Source of the DNA: Sandaracinobacteroides sayramensis
GTDB lineage: Bacteria > Pseudomonadota > Alphaproteobacteria > Sphingomonadales > Sphingomonadaceae
Direction of reading: 5' to 3'
Assembly: GCF_022014495.1 (NCBI RefSeq)
Contig: NZ_JAKLSQ010000001.1
Span: 472,739 to 536,738 of the forward strand
Length of the DNA stretch: 64,000 bases
In this document: positions 11,169 to 20,222 of the stretch, in pieces
Position numbering within the stretch: position 1 is the first letter of the stretch
How the letters are laid out: each line of letters begins with the position of its first letter
Program-made: the position numbers and the translations under genes
The notes under the pieces: model-generated
Told to the model about the DNA's origin: nothing
Seen by the model: the letters and a program-made list of their open reading frames with translations, nothing else
Databases searched by the model: none

Positions 11169-12818
11169 CTACCACCGAACCCCCTTCTGCTTCTTCTGCG
11201 GCTTCCCCGCCGGCACCGCCTTCGCCGCTTGTTTCGGCTTCTCCGCCCCCTTCGCTTTCCGCCCCAGGATGAAGTCGGTGTAGTCGTCCAAAGAGCCGTT
11301 GAAGTCCTTAGCTGTCCCCGAATCCACCAGCAGCAGCCGGTCAGCGGCCAGTTCCAGCATGTGCCGGTCGTGGGAGACCAGCACCACTGCCCCGCCGAAG
11401 CCGTTCAGCGCCTGCACCAGCGCCTCGCGGGTATCTACGTCCAGGTGGTTGGTCGGTTCGTCCAGGATCAGCAGGTGCGGCGCGTCGCGGGTGATCAGCG
11501 CCAGCGCCAGCCGCGCCCGCTCCCCGCCGGACATTTCGCTGACCTTCTGCGTCGCGCGCGGCCCGGAAAAGCCGAACCGCCCGAGCTGCGCTCGCACCGC
11601 CCCCGGGGTCGCGCCCTGCATCTGCCGGGTCATATGCTCCAGCGGCGTGTCGCTGCCGTCCAGTTCCTCCACCTGATATTGGGTGAAATAGCCCACCTTC
11701 AGCTTGCCGGGCGCGTGGATTTCCCCTTCCATCGGCGGCAACTGCCCCGCCAGCAGCCGCGCCAGAGTCGTCTTGCCGTTGCCGTTGCGGCCCAGCAGCG
11801 CCAGCCGGTCGTCCGGGTCCACCCGCAGGTTCAGCTTCGTCAGGATCGGCTTCCCGGCCTCATAGCCGACGGCCGCCATGTCCATGGTGATCATCGGCGG
11901 CTTCATTTCCTCGGGGCTGGGGAAATCGAAGCTCAGGCTGGGGTCTTCCACCAGCGCCGCGATCGGCTGCATCTTCGCCAGCGCCTTCTGCCGGGATTGC
12001 GCCTGCTTGGCGGTGGAGGCCCGCGCCGAGTTCCGCGCGATATAGTCCTGCAGCTTCGCCCGCTGCGCGTCCTGCGCCGCCCTGGCGGCCGCCTGCTGCG
12101 CCAGCCGCTCGGCCCGCTGCCGCTCGAAGCTGTCGTAGCCGCCGGTGTAGAGCGTCACCTTGCCGCCCTCCAGATGCAGGATGGCGTCCACCACATTGTT
12201 CAGCAGGTCGCGCTCGTGGCTGATCACCACCATCATGCCCGGATAGGATTTCAGGAAATTCTCCAGCCACATGGTGGCTTCCAGGTCGAGGTGGTTGGAA
12301 GGCTCGTCCAGCAGCAGCAGGTCCGGCTCGGAAAACAGCAGCGCCGCCAGCGCCGCGCGCATTTTCCAGCCGCCGGAATAGCTGGCGAGCGGCCGGTTCT
12401 GCATCTCCTCGTCGAAACCCAGCCCCACCAGGATCCGCGCCGCGCGCGAAGGCGCGGAATAGGCGTCGATCGCCATCAGCCGCTCATGAATCTCGCCGAA
12501 GCGATCCATGTCCTCGCAGCTTTCCGATTCCGCCATCAGCGCCGCCCGCTCGGTGTCGGCGGCCAGCACCAGGTCGATGGGGGTGGTCTCCCCGTCCGGG
12601 GCCTCCTGCGCGATATAGCCGATGCGGGTGCCGCGCGGCATTTCCAGCTTCCCCTCATCGGGGTCGATGAATCCCATCATCACCTTCATCAGCGTGGACT
12701 TGCCCGCGCCGTTGCGGCCGATCAGCCCGATGCGGCTCTTCCCCGGCAGCGCCGCCGAGGCCTTGTCGATGATGGTGCGCCCGCCAAGGCGCACGGTGAT
12801 TCCATTGATGTTCAACAT
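11169..12818 (-). CDS. ABC-F family ATP-binding protein
   Basis: A soluble protein with two ABC nucleotide-binding domains and no membrane domain, as in the ABC-F group that acts on ribosomes (Uup, YheS, EttA relatives). Domain 1 has Walker A GRNGAGKST (about residues 34-42), signature YSGGWKMR and Walker B LLLLDEPSNHLD. A charged Ala/Gln/Arg linker (about 225-290) follows, as in this family. Domain 2 has GRNGNGKTT, signature MSGGERARLALAL and LLILDEPTNHLD. A Lys-rich tail ends the 549-residue product. Which member of the ABC-F family it is cannot be settled by reading; the first signature SGGWKMR resembles the Uup/YheS type. Confidence 0.9.
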   Translation of the reverse strand: MLNINGITVRLGGRTIIDKASAALPGKSRIGLIGRNGAGKSTLMKVMMGFIDPDEGKLEMPRGTRIGYIAQEAPDGETTPIDLVLAADTERAALMAESESCEDMDRFGEIHERLMAIDAYSAPSRAARILVGLGFDEEMQNRPLASYSGGWKMRAALAALLFSEPDLLLLDEPSNHLDLEATMWLENFLKSYPGMMVVISHERDLLNNVVDAILHLEGGKVTLYTGGYDSFERQRAERLAQQAAARAAQDAQRAKLQDYIARNSARASTAKQAQSRQKALAKMQPIAALVEDPSLSFDFPSPEEMKPPMITMDMAAVGYEAGKPILTKLNLRVDPDDRLALLGRNGNGKTTLARLLAGQLPPMEGEIHAPGKLKVGYFTQYQVEELDGSDTPLEHMTRQMQGATPGAVRAQLGRFGFSGPRATQKVSEMSGGERARLALALITRDAPHLLILDEPTNHLDVDTREALVQALNGFGGAVVLVSHDRHMLELAADRLLLVDSGTAKDFNGSLDDYTDFILGRKAKGAEKPKQAAKAVPAGKPQKKQKGVRW

Positions 12819-12867
12819 AACGCGGCCGCGCCTAGCCGATCATGGCCGCCAGCGCGAAGGGAAACTG

Positions 12868-14145
12868 CTACTTCCCCTTCACCACCTCGCCGCCCTTCAT
12901 CACGAAATCCACCGCCTTCAGCGCCCGCACATCGCCCAGAGGGTCGCCGGCCACCGCGATGATATCCGCATGGTATCCGGGCCGGAGCGCGCCGATATCC
13001 TTCACCCCCAGCAGGTCGGCGGCATTGGTGGTGGCAGCGGCGATCGCGGTCGCCGGCGTCATCCCATGCGCCACCATCAGCTCGAACTCGTCGGCGTTGC
13101 GGCCATGCTTGGAAACCCCGGCATCGGTGCCGAAGGCGATCTTCACCCCCGCCGGCACGGCCTTCTCCAAAGCCTTGCCGGTGATCTCCAGCCGCCACTT
13201 CACCTTCGCCAGCACATCCGGCGGATAAGCGTCAGGGTTCGCCGCCAGCCGCTCCCGATAGCCGTTCACGGTCGAAAGCGTTGGCACATAATAAGCCCCG
13301 GAGGATTTGAAGAGGCGGATCGTCTCCTCGTCCGGCATGGTGCCATGCTCCACCGAGGCCGCGCCATTCGCCAGCGCTACATTGATCCCGCCCGTGCCAT
13401 GGGCATGCACCGCCACCTTCTTGCCGTGCAGCTTCGCGGTCTCCATCACCGCCTTCGCCTCGTCCGGGAACATCTGCTGCCCCAGCCCGGCGCCGATGCG
13501 GCTGTTCACCCCGCCCGTGGTCGCGATCTTGATCACATCCACCCCGCGCCGCACCTGCAGCCGCACCGCCCTGCGGCAGGCATCCACCCCGTCGCACAGA
13601 TTGGCCTGCAGGATCGCCGCATGCAGCCCCTCGGCCAGCGAATTGGCGCTGTCCATATGGCCCGATGTCACGGAAATCGGCTGCCCCGCATCGACGATGC
13701 GCGGCCCCACCACCCAGCCGGCGTTCACCGCATCGCGCAGCGCCAATGTCGCGCCGCTGATGTCCCCCAGATTGCGCACGGTGGTGAAGCCCGCATGCAG
13801 CGTCTTCATCCCGTTCCACTGCGCCCTGAGCGCCGACGCCCCCGGAGAAGAAGTCAACCCCTCCACCAGCGCCGCCTCGCCGCCCGCATCCGAGTCCAGA
13901 TGCACATGGCTGTCGATCAGCCCCGGCAGCACGAACCGCGCGCCCAGATCGATCACCTCGGCCCCCGCCGGCGCCTGCCGCCCCGGCAGCAAGGCGGTGA
14001 TCCGCCCCTTCTCCACCACGATGGAAGTCGGCCCCAAAGCCGGCCGCCCCGGCTCCGCCAACACCCGATCGGCCTGGATCACCGTCACCTGCGCCAAGCC
14101 GGGCGCGGCGGCGGCAAGGAGCAGGCAGGCAAGAAGCTGGCGCAT
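12868..14145 (-). CDS. Secreted metal-dependent amidohydrolase
   Basis: A 425-residue amidohydrolase-superfamily enzyme. Residues 1-18 form a signal peptide (hydrophobic, ending GLAQ), so the enzyme is probably periplasmic. The metal-site motif DSHVHLD lies near residue 80, later His residues occur in VAVHAHGTGG (about 250) and SVEHGT (about 270), and the catalytic Asp in AFGTDAGVSKHG near 340. The family includes prolidase/imidazolonepropionase-like hydrolases acting on dipeptides or cyclic amides, and the substrate here is not evident. It is transcribed toward the ABC-F gene, 49 bases away, and may share a transcript with it. A G-run ribosome-binding site precedes the ATG. Confidence 0.82.
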   Translation of the reverse strand: MRQLLACLLLAAAAPGLAQVTVIQADRVLAEPGRPALGPTSIVVEKGRITALLPGRQAPAGAEVIDLGARFVLPGLIDSHVHLDSDAGGEAALVEGLTSSPGASALRAQWNGMKTLHAGFTTVRNLGDISGATLALRDAVNAGWVVGPRIVDAGQPISVTSGHMDSANSLAEGLHAAILQANLCDGVDACRRAVRLQVRRGVDVIKIATTGGVNSRIGAGLGQQMFPDEAKAVMETAKLHGKKVAVHAHGTGGINVALANGAASVEHGTMPDEETIRLFKSSGAYYVPTLSTVNGYRERLAANPDAYPPDVLAKVKWRLEITGKALEKAVPAGVKIAFGTDAGVSKHGRNADEFELMVAHGMTPATAIAAATTNAADLLGVKDIGALRPGYHADIIAVAGDPLGDVRALKAVDFVMKGGEVVKGK

Positions 14146-14214
14146 GGCTGGTAACCCCCTTTTTTGAACTTTGGGCGGAGCCTAGGCGGGAAGGGCGGAG
14201 CGGTGCAAGGCTTG

Positions 14215-14598
14215 CCTCCGGCGGCCAGGGCTTCGCCCTGGACCCAGCAGGGGCGTGACGCCCCTGCACCCCCGATCCTCAACATCCACCGCTCTCGTCA
14301 CCCCGGGCTTGACCCGGGGTCCAGCTTCTCAGCGCCCCGCGCCCGCCAACAATTCCAAAAGCCTGCGGCGCAAGAAAGAAGAAAGCCCCTCCCCTGTCAG
14401 GGGAGGGGTTGGGGTGGGGTGGGAGCGTCCCACACCCACAAGGCGTCCAAAGAATTAAACCACCCACCCACCAAAACCAGCGCCGCAGGCAATCAAACCC
14501 ACCAGCAGCCCAACACCGCCAATCACCCACAACCAAACAAAAAGAGGGTGCAGGGAAATCATTTCCCTGCCGGGGTGAAGGGGCAGAGCCCCTTCAAA
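14215..14598. repeat. Composite palindromic element II, interrupted by a type C repeat
   Basis: Module A (14215-14280) is followed by palindrome E (14297-14330) and a split palindrome B: the left arm GCCTGCGGCGC is at about 14364, the right arm AGCGCCGCAGGCAATC at about 14480. A type D module follows in inverted orientation (14544-14598). The two B arms are separated by a complete type C repeat plus flank (14388-14447). The element lies between two co-directional minus-strand genes, 14146-14617, and no gene is visible in this gap. Confidence 0.82.
14388..14447 (+). repeat. Type C palindromic repeat nested in the loop of palindrome B
   Basis: Arms GCCCCTCCCCTG and CAGGGGAGGGG are followed by TTGGGGTGGGG and GAGCGTCCCAC. 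The sequence is nearly identical to the copy at 42948 and very close to the one at 9858. It lies between the two arms of a B palindrome that is uninterrupted in the other three composites. Confidence 0.82.
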
Positions 14599-14617
14599 AA
14601 CTTCAACGCGGAACAGC

Positions 14618-15088
14618 TCACCCGCCCATCCGCGCCAGCGCTTCGCCTTCCAGCCTCCAGGTCTCCCACCCGGCGGCCTGTCGCGCGCCCAGCATTTCGT
14701 AGAAGCCTTTGGCGCTGTTGTTCCAGTCCAGCACGTTCCACTCGACGCGGGCGCAGCCCTCGGCGACAGCCAGGCGCGCCAGCCGTTTCAGCAGGTCCAG
14801 CCCGACCCCTTGCTTGCGCAGTTCGGGGGAAACGAACAGATCCTCCAGGAACAGCCCGCGTTTGCCGGTCCAGCTGGAGAAGTTGAAGAAATAGAGCGCC
14901 ATCGCCACCGGCCGGCCGTCCACGAAGCCCAGAAGCGCGTTCAGATGCCCCGCCGCCAGCGCGTCGCGCGCGCCGGCTTCGGTCATCTTCACCTTGTCGC
15001 CTTCATTCTCGTAAGCCGCCAGTGCCGTCACCAGTTCCAGCACGGTTGCCGCGTCCTCGGGCGCGGCCGCCCGGATTTCGATCGTCAT
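14618..15088 (-). CDS. GNAT family N-acetyltransferase
   Basis: A 156-residue acetyltransferase. The acetyl-CoA-binding motif A is visible as [20 protein letters not shown] (about residues 87-106), preceded by FLEDLFV and followed by [19 protein letters not shown], the pattern of the diamine/spermidine acetyltransferase-like branch (the WNxxA/xFYxxLGA end). The substrate is unproven, and a small amine is possible. The ATG at 15088 overlaps the ispG stop as ATGA, so it is the last gene of the long tol-pal-ispG transcript. A composite repeat follows 20 bases after its stop. Confidence 0.85.
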   Translation of the reverse strand: MTIEIRAAAPEDAATVLELVTALAAYENEGDKVKMTEAGARDALAAGHLNALLGFVDGRPVAMALYFFNFSSWTGKRGLFLEDLFVSPELRKQGVGLDLLKRLARLAVAEGCARVEWNVLDWNNSAKGFYEMLGARQAAGWETWRLEGEALARMGG

Positions 15089-16215
15089 TCCGCTGCCTGC
15101 GCCTGCTCCGCCGCCAGCTTCCCGGCCTCGATCTCCGTGGCCTTCGCCTCCACCAGCTTCACGATATGGTCGACGATGGCTTCGTCCGCCACATGGTGGT
15201 CGGTCACGCCCGACAGATAGACCATATGCTTGCCGTTGCCGCCGCCGGTCAGGCCGATGTCGGTCTCGCGCGCCTCGCCGGGTCCGTTCACCACGCAGCC
15301 CAGCACCGAAAGCGACAATTCCGTGGTGATATGCGCCAGCCGCTTCTCCAGAGTCTCCACGGTGCGGATTACGTCGAAGCCCTGCCGCGCGCAGCTCGGG
15401 CAGGAGATGATCTTCACCCCCCGCGCCCGGATGCCCAGAGACTTCAGGATATGATAGCCGACCTTCACTTCCTCTTCCGGCTCGGCGGAGAGGGAAACGC
15501 GGATGGTGTCGCCCACCCCGCCCCACAGCAGCATGCCCAGCCCGATCGAGGATTTGACGGTGCCGCCGATCAGCCCGCCGGCCTCGGTGATTCCCAGATG
15601 CAGCGGATAGTCGGAACGCGCCGCCAGCTCGTTATAGGCTGCAACCGCCAGGAACACGTCGGAGGCCTTCACCGAGATCTTGAACTCGTGGAAGTCCGCA
15701 TCCTCCAGCAGCTTCGCATGCTCGAAGGCGGATTCCACCAGCGCCTCCGGGCAGGGCTCGCCATATTTCTCCAGCAGATGCCGTTCCAGGCTGCCACCGT
15801 TCACGCCGATGCGGATGGAGCAGCCATTGGCCTTGGCCGCCCGCACCACTTCGCGCACCCGCTCGGCCGAGCCGATGTTGCCCGGATTGATTCGCAGGCA
15901 CGCCGCGCCCGCGTCGGCGGCTTCCAGCGCCCGCTTGTAGTGGAAATGGATGTCGGCGATGATCGGCACGCTCGCGGCGCGGGTGATCAGCCGCATCGCC
16001 GCGGTCGCTTCCTCGGTCGGGCAGGAAACGCGGACCATGTCCGCGCCCACTTCCTCGCACCGGCGGATCTGGTCGATCGTGGCGGCCGCATCTTCCGTCG
16101 GCGTGTTGGTCATGGTCTGCACGGCGACGGGCGCGTCTCCGCCCACCGGCACCTTGCCGACCATGATCCGACGGGATTTGCGGCGGTGGATATCCCGCCA
16201 CGGTCTATGCGACAT
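15085..16215 (-). CDS. ispG: 4-hydroxy-3-methylbut-2-en-1-yl diphosphate synthase (flavodoxin)
   Basis: Penultimate enzyme of the MEP isoprenoid pathway, converting MEcPP to HMBPP with a 4Fe-4S cluster. The 376-residue product has the TIM-barrel start ([19 protein letters not shown]), the conserved [12 protein letters not shown] and RINPGNIG motifs, and a C-terminal cluster domain with [11 protein letters not shown] and [17 protein letters not shown] supplying three cysteines. Its ATG overlaps the pal stop codon by one base (TAATG), and its own stop overlaps the GNAT start. A housekeeping gene is thus translationally coupled to the cell-envelope operon in front of it. Confidence 0.96.
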   Translation of the reverse strand: MSHRPWRDIHRRKSRRIMVGKVPVGGDAPVAVQTMTNTPTEDAAATIDQIRRCEEVGADMVRVSCPTEEATAAMRLITRAASVPIIADIHFHYKRALEAADAGAACLRINPGNIGSAERVREVVRAAKANGCSIRIGVNGGSLERHLLEKYGEPCPEALVESAFEHAKLLEDADFHEFKISVKASDVFLAVAAYNELAARSDYPLHLGITEAGGLIGGTVKSSIGLGMLLWGGVGDTIRVSLSAEPEEEVKVGYHILKSLGIRARGVKIISCPSCARQGFDVIRTVETLEKRLAHITTELSLSVLGCVVNGPGEARETDIGLTGGGNGKHMVYLSGVTDHHVADEAIVDHIVKLVEAKATEIEAGKLAAEQAQAAE

Positions 16216-16784
16216 TATCGGCCTCCGGCCACCACCACGGTCACCGCCCGGCGGTTCCTCGCCCAGGCTTCCTCGTTCGAGCCGTCGACTGCCGGCCGCT
16301 CCTTGCCATAGCTGATGATCGACATGCGGTCAGCCCCGACACCTTGGGCCGCAAGAAAATTCTTGGCGGCGTTCGCCCGCCGCTCGCCCAGCGCCAAATT
16401 GTATTCGCGTGTGCCGCGCTCGTCGGCATGGCCTTCGATCAGCACCCGCACGCCGGGGTTGCGGGCGATCCACTCGGCCTGCGCGCCCAGAATCTGCCGC
16501 GCCGTCTCGTCCAGCCCATAGCTGTCGAACGGGAACAGGATGGTGTCGGAGCCGGCGGCCTCGATCAGCGCCGCCTGGCTGCCCGGCAGCGCGGAGGAGC
16601 CGACCTGTTCGGGCGGCGGCACGGTGCCGGCCTGGTCGATCGGCGCTTCGGCCGGCGGCTGCGCCGGGGCCGGCTGCCACGCTTCCGGCGGCAGCACATC
16701 GCGATTCTTCGTGCAGGCGCCCAGCGCCAGCGCACCGGCCAGCATCAGCAGCGGAAAGGCCCGTGTGTTGAGTTGGCTGTTCAT
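16215..16784 (-). CDS. pal: Peptidoglycan-associated lipoprotein Pal
   Basis: Outer-membrane lipoprotein that anchors the outer membrane to peptidoglycan and binds TolB and TolA. A lipobox LALGAC lies near residue 24, followed by a Pro/Ala-rich linker and an OmpA-like domain from about residue 78 with [22 protein letters not shown], the diaminopimelate-binding signature. The second ATG (16784) is chosen because AAGGAG at 16791-16796 is six bases from it, while the first ATG (16790) touches that site. It is the last of the tolQRAB-pal genes and overlaps ispG by one base. Confidence 0.96.
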   Translation of the reverse strand: MNSQLNTRAFPLLMLAGALALGACTKNRDVLPPEAWQPAPAQPPAEAPIDQAGTVPPPEQVGSSALPGSQAALIEAAGSDTILFPFDSYGLDETARQILGAQAEWIARNPGVRVLIEGHADERGTREYNLALGERRANAAKNFLAAQGVGADRMSIISYGKERPAVDGSNEEAWARNRRAVTVVVAGGR

Positions 16785-16815
16785 CTTCATCTCCTTACGC
16801 GCGCGTCCCTCCCGA

Positions 16816-16844
16816 GGGAACCAAAAGAGTGGGGAACCAAAAGA
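16816..16844 (-). repeat. 13-base direct repeat in the tolB-pal spacer
   Basis: GGGAACCAAAAGA occurs twice, at 16816-16828 and 16832-16844, between the tolB stop and the pal ribosome-binding site. A short palindrome TCCCTCCCGAGGGA overlaps the first copy. On the transcript the copies read TCTTTTGGTTCCC. Function is unknown; a slipped duplication or a binding site are both possible. Confidence 0.6.
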
Positions 16845-16853
16845 CAGGTCGGA

Positions 16854-18167
16854 TCATTTCAGAAGCGGCCCCCAGCTCGGGTCGCTCGCTTCCATGGGTG
16901 TCGGAATGCGCCGGTCGTTCCGCCCGGTCAGGTCGATCGACCTCAGGCTCGAACGGCCGTTGCGCTCGGACCGGCTGAACAGGATCACCCGCCCGTTGGG
17001 CGACCAGCTCGGCGATTCGTCCTGCCAGCTATCCGTCAGCAGCCGCTCGCCCGAGCCATCCGGGCGGATGACGGCGATCCGGAACTTGCCGCCCTGCATG
17101 CGGGTAAAGGCGATCAGGTCGCCGCGCGGGCTCCAGACGGGGCTGCCGGCGCGGCCGTCGCCGAAGCTGATGCGCTGCGCGCCGGAACCGTCGGCGTTCA
17201 TCACATAAAGCTGCTGCGCCCCGCCCCGGTCGCTCTCGAAAACGATCTTGCGCCCGTCGGGGGAGAAGCTGGGCGAGGTGTCGATGGAATTGCCGCTCGT
17301 CAGCCGCCGCGTGGTCTTGCTTCCAATGTCATAGGCATAGATGTCGCTGTTCCCGGCGCGGGTCACGCTGAACACCAGGGTCCGCCCATCGGGCGAGAAT
17401 CGCCCGGCAAAGCTCATGCTGTCGAAGCTGCCGACCGATTCCTGCTGCCCCGTGCCCAGATTGTAGATCCACACCCGCGGCCGGTCGGCCGAGAAGCTCA
17501 TATAGGAAATCGTCTCGTTGGCGGGGGAGAATCGCGGCATCAGCACCAGCGACTGGCCAGACGTCAGGAAGCGGTGGTTGGCGCCGTCCTGGTCCATCAC
17601 CGCCAGCCGCTTCACCCGCTTGGTCCGGGGGCCGCTTTCCGCCACATAGACGATGCGGCTGTCGAAATAGCCCTTCTCCCCCGTCAGCCGCGAATAGACG
17701 AGGTCGGAACATTTATGCGCCGCCCGCCGCCAGCCGGCCGGGGTGACGGTGAAGCCCTGCCGCACGAGCTGCTCTTCGGAGAAGACGTCGTAGAGATAAC
17801 AGCCGATGGTCAGCGTGCCGTCCGGGTTGGCGGTCACGAAGCCGGTCGCCAGCGCCTGCGCGGCCGCCGCGCGGAAGCTGCCGAACTGCGGCCCGGTCAC
17901 TTCTGAAAAGCCCGGCGCGGTGAAGGCCTGCGGGTTCAGCGGCTTGAACAGGCCCGAACCGGCGAGATTGCCGGAAATCACCTCGGCCACCTGCCGCCCC
18001 AGCTCCACCGTGCTGCCGGCCGGCGTCTGCACCGCCGCCGAAGTCGGGAAGGCCGGAACGGCGATCGGCATCGGCTGCTCGGTGCCGCTGGTGATGTCGA
18101 TCCGAAGCTGCGCCGCGGCGGGCGCGGCCAGCGTCAGGGCAAGAAGGGCAGCGGCAAAACGCATCAT
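16854..18167 (-). CDS. tolB: Tol-Pal system protein TolB
   Basis: Periplasmic beta-propeller that links TolA and Pal during outer-membrane constriction. The 437-residue product begins with a signal peptide (MMRFAAALLALTLAAPAAAQ), then the small TolB N-terminal domain (to about 150), then WD40-like/TolB repeats with recurring FSPDGR, SWSPNG and SPVWSPRG motifs. The start at 18167 overlaps the tolA stop as ATGA and a GAGGT sequence precedes it; a longer upstream frame would add a non-signal stretch overlapping tolA and is rejected. Confidence 0.96.
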   Translation of the reverse strand: MMRFAAALLALTLAAPAAAQLRIDITSGTEQPMPIAVPAFPTSAAVQTPAGSTVELGRQVAEVISGNLAGSGLFKPLNPQAFTAPGFSEVTGPQFGSFRAAAAQALATGFVTANPDGTLTIGCYLYDVFSEEQLVRQGFTVTPAGWRRAAHKCSDLVYSRLTGEKGYFDSRIVYVAESGPRTKRVKRLAVMDQDGANHRFLTSGQSLVLMPRFSPANETISYMSFSADRPRVWIYNLGTGQQESVGSFDSMSFAGRFSPDGRTLVFSVTRAGNSDIYAYDIGSKTTRRLTSGNSIDTSPSFSPDGRKIVFESDRGGAQQLYVMNADGSGAQRISFGDGRAGSPVWSPRGDLIAFTRMQGGKFRIAVIRPDGSGERLLTDSWQDESPSWSPNGRVILFSRSERNGRSSLRSIDLTGRNDRRIPTPMEASDPSWGPLLK

Positions 18168-18982
18168 GTCATCAACCTCGGATCGAAGTTCAGCTCGAAC
18201 TCCCGCCAATAGGAATAGAGATCGTCCGGCAGTTCAAGCGGCGCGCAGCGCAACACCGCTCTGCGCGCCGTTTCCACAAACGCCCGGGCATAGGCCTGGT
18301 TCCCCGCGGTGGCGCCGGTCTGGCTCACGAATTCCGGCGGCGCCGCCACACTCCCGTCCTTGTTCAGGCGAATCTTCAGCACCGCCGTCATCCCCGCCAC
18401 ATCGGCGCCGCCGATCGGCGGATTCCAGCAGGGCGCCACTTGCGCGCGGATCGCCTGCTCCAGGGTCGCCGCCTGGATCGGGCTCAGCCGCGCCTGCTTC
18501 GGCAGCGCCTGCTCGATGGTTTTCGCGAACTGCGACGTGTCCTTCGGCTTCACCGGCGCATCGGGCTTGGACTTGTCGATAAGGCTCGCCATCGCGCCGG
18601 CGTCGAAGGTCTTCGGCTTGGCGTTGCGCGGCGCGGCCTTGGGCGGAGACGGCTTCTTCACCTCCTCGGCGATCGCATCCTGCGGCGCGGTGTCCTCGGC
18701 CTTCACCTGCGGCTCGGGCGGGGCCGGAGGCGCCGGCGCCGGCGGCACGGGCGCCACCATCTCGGCCGGCGCCGGAGGGCCGGCCTCGCGCGGCGCCGCC
18801 TCCATCGAAGGCGCCGGCGGCTTCGTCACCTGCGCCACATCGGCGATGTCCAGGAACTCGACCGGGGTGACGTCCGGCTCGGAATCGAAACGCGGGATAT
18901 GGTTGGCCAGCCCCAGCGACAGCGCCGCCAGCAGCGCCAGATGCAGGCCGGCGGCCAGCAGGAAGGCGCGCGCTTCCGTCAT
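18164..18982 (-). CDS. tolA: Tol-Pal system protein TolA
   Basis: Inner-membrane protein that spans the periplasm and couples the TolQR motor to TolB/Pal. The 272 residues comprise an N-terminal helix (about 7-27), a Pro/Ala/Glu/Lys-rich middle region (50-170) shorter than the long helical domain of enterobacterial TolA, and a C-terminal domain (about 180-272) with CWNPPIGG and two cysteines that can form a disulfide. The tolR stop overlaps its start (ATGA) and its stop overlaps the tolB start, so the three are tightly coupled. Confidence 0.9.
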   Translation of the reverse strand: MTEARAFLLAAGLHLALLAALSLGLANHIPRFDSEPDVTPVEFLDIADVAQVTKPPAPSMEAAPREAGPPAPAEMVAPVPPAPAPPAPPEPQVKAEDTAPQDAIAEEVKKPSPPKAAPRNAKPKTFDAGAMASLIDKSKPDAPVKPKDTSQFAKTIEQALPKQARLSPIQAATLEQAIRAQVAPCWNPPIGGADVAGMTAVLKIRLNKDGSVAAPPEFVSQTGATAGNQAYARAFVETARRAVLRCAPLELPDDLYSYWREFELNFDPRLMT

Positions 18983-19428
18983 CCCGCCGGCGCTTCCTCG
19001 ATCGTCACCGGCCGGTTCACCAGCGCCACCTTGGTGAAGCCAACTCCGGTCACATCCGCCAGCAAGGCCGCCACCTGCCCATAGGGCAGGGAGGCGTCCG
19101 CCCGGATCACCACCCGCGCGTCCGGCCGCGCTTCCTTCAGCGCCTGCAGGCGCGTGTCGAAGGCCGCTTCGCCCAGCAGCTCGCTGCCGATCGAGCGCTG
19201 CCCCGCCCGGTCGATGGTGACGGAAATCGGCTCATTGTCGCTCGGCAGCGCCTTCGCCGCCGTCTGCGGCAGGTCGACGGAAACCCCGGTCACCAGCAAG
19301 GGCGCCGCCACCATGAAGATGATCAGCAGCACCAGCATCACGTCCACCATCGGCGTGACGTTGATCTCGGCCATGGGCGCCCGGCGACGCCGGCCCCGGC
19401 CCTTCGCCGCGCCCGCCCCCATCGCCAT
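18979..19428 (-). CDS. tolR: Tol-Pal system protein TolR (ExbD/TolR family)
   Basis: Proton-channel subunit of the TolQR motor. The 149-residue product carries a Gly/Arg-rich cytoplasmic start, then APMAEINVTPMVDVMLVLLIIFM, which contains the conserved proton-binding Asp in the single membrane helix. The periplasmic domain follows, with VVIRADASLPYGQVAALLADV, typical of ExbD/TolR. It overlaps tolA by four bases and lies 28 bases after tolQ. Confidence 0.95.
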   Translation of the reverse strand: MAMGAGAAKGRGRRRRAPMAEINVTPMVDVMLVLLIIFMVAAPLLVTGVSVDLPQTAAKALPSDNEPISVTIDRAGQRSIGSELLGEAAFDTRLQALKEARPDARVVIRADASLPYGQVAALLADVTGVGFTKVALVNRPVTIEEAPAG

Positions 19429-19456
19429 CAGGCCGCTCCCGCGGATCGGTTGCGCA

Positions 19457-20170
19457 TCAGGAAACCCCGTCCAGCTCGCGGCTCATCAGCGCATGGAAGG
19501 CCGAGGAGAATCCCAGCAGCCGATCCTCCAGCCGGGTGATGCGGTGCAGCAGCCGGTTGTAGCCGATCACCGCCGGAATGGCGGCGAAAAGGCCGATGGC
19601 GGTGGCGAACAGCGCCTCGGCGATGCCCGGCGCCACCACGGCGAGGCTGGTGTTCTGCGTCGCGCCGATGGCGATGAAGGCGCGCATGATGCCCCAGACG
19701 GTGCCGAACAGCCCCACGAAGGGCGCGACCGAGCCAATGGTCGCCAGAAGGTTCAGCCGGTCGGACAAATCGGAAATGGAACGGTCGATGGAGGCCGACA
19801 TCACGCTCGCCAGCCGCGCCCGCACCCCTTCGCGGTCGACATTGTTGCGGCCTTCCACGCTCGCCTGCCACTCGTCCATTCCGGCCAGAAACAGGTCGGC
19901 GGTCGGGTGCTGGCCCTTGGTGGCGGAAAGCTCGTCCAGCGTCTTCGCCTTCCAGAACCGCTCCTCGAAGGCGTTCGCCTCGCGGTCGATCATCCGCAGC
20001 CGCCGGGTGCGTTCGAAAATGACCGCCCACGAGAATATGCTCGCCAGCAGCAACCCCACCATCACCACCTTCACGACGATGTCGGCCTGCAGGAACAGCG
20101 CCCAGGGAGACATGGTCTCCGCCGTCTTGACCATCAGCTCGTCCAAGAATTCACTCCGGCTTGGGGGCAT
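19457..20170 (-). CDS. tolQ: Tol-Pal system protein TolQ (MotA/TolQ/ExbB family)
   Basis: Inner-membrane motor subunit that conducts protons with TolR. Three membrane segments are visible: about 27-50, 140-165 (LATIGSVAPFVGLFGTVWGIM, the family signature) and 180-200 (EALFATAIGLFAAIPAVIGYN). The start is uncertain. The first ATG (20170) lacks a ribosome-binding site, while GGAG lies five to seven bases before an in-frame TTG at 20146, and another ATG occurs at 20134. The protein remains complete with any of these. It follows ybgC at 52 bases. Confidence 0.94.
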   Translation of the reverse strand: MPPSRSEFLDELMVKTAETMSPWALFLQADIVVKVVMVGLLLASIFSWAVIFERTRRLRMIDREANAFEERFWKAKTLDELSATKGQHPTADLFLAGMDEWQASVEGRNNVDREGVRARLASVMSASIDRSISDLSDRLNLLATIGSVAPFVGLFGTVWGIMRAFIAIGATQNTSLAVVAPGIAEALFATAIGLFAAIPAVIGYNRLLHRITRLEDRLLGFSSAFHALMSRELDGVS

Positions 20171-20222
20171 GGGGCAGCCCGGGATGTGGCCCCACGGCTT
20201 TACGGGAAGTGAACGGCTCCGC

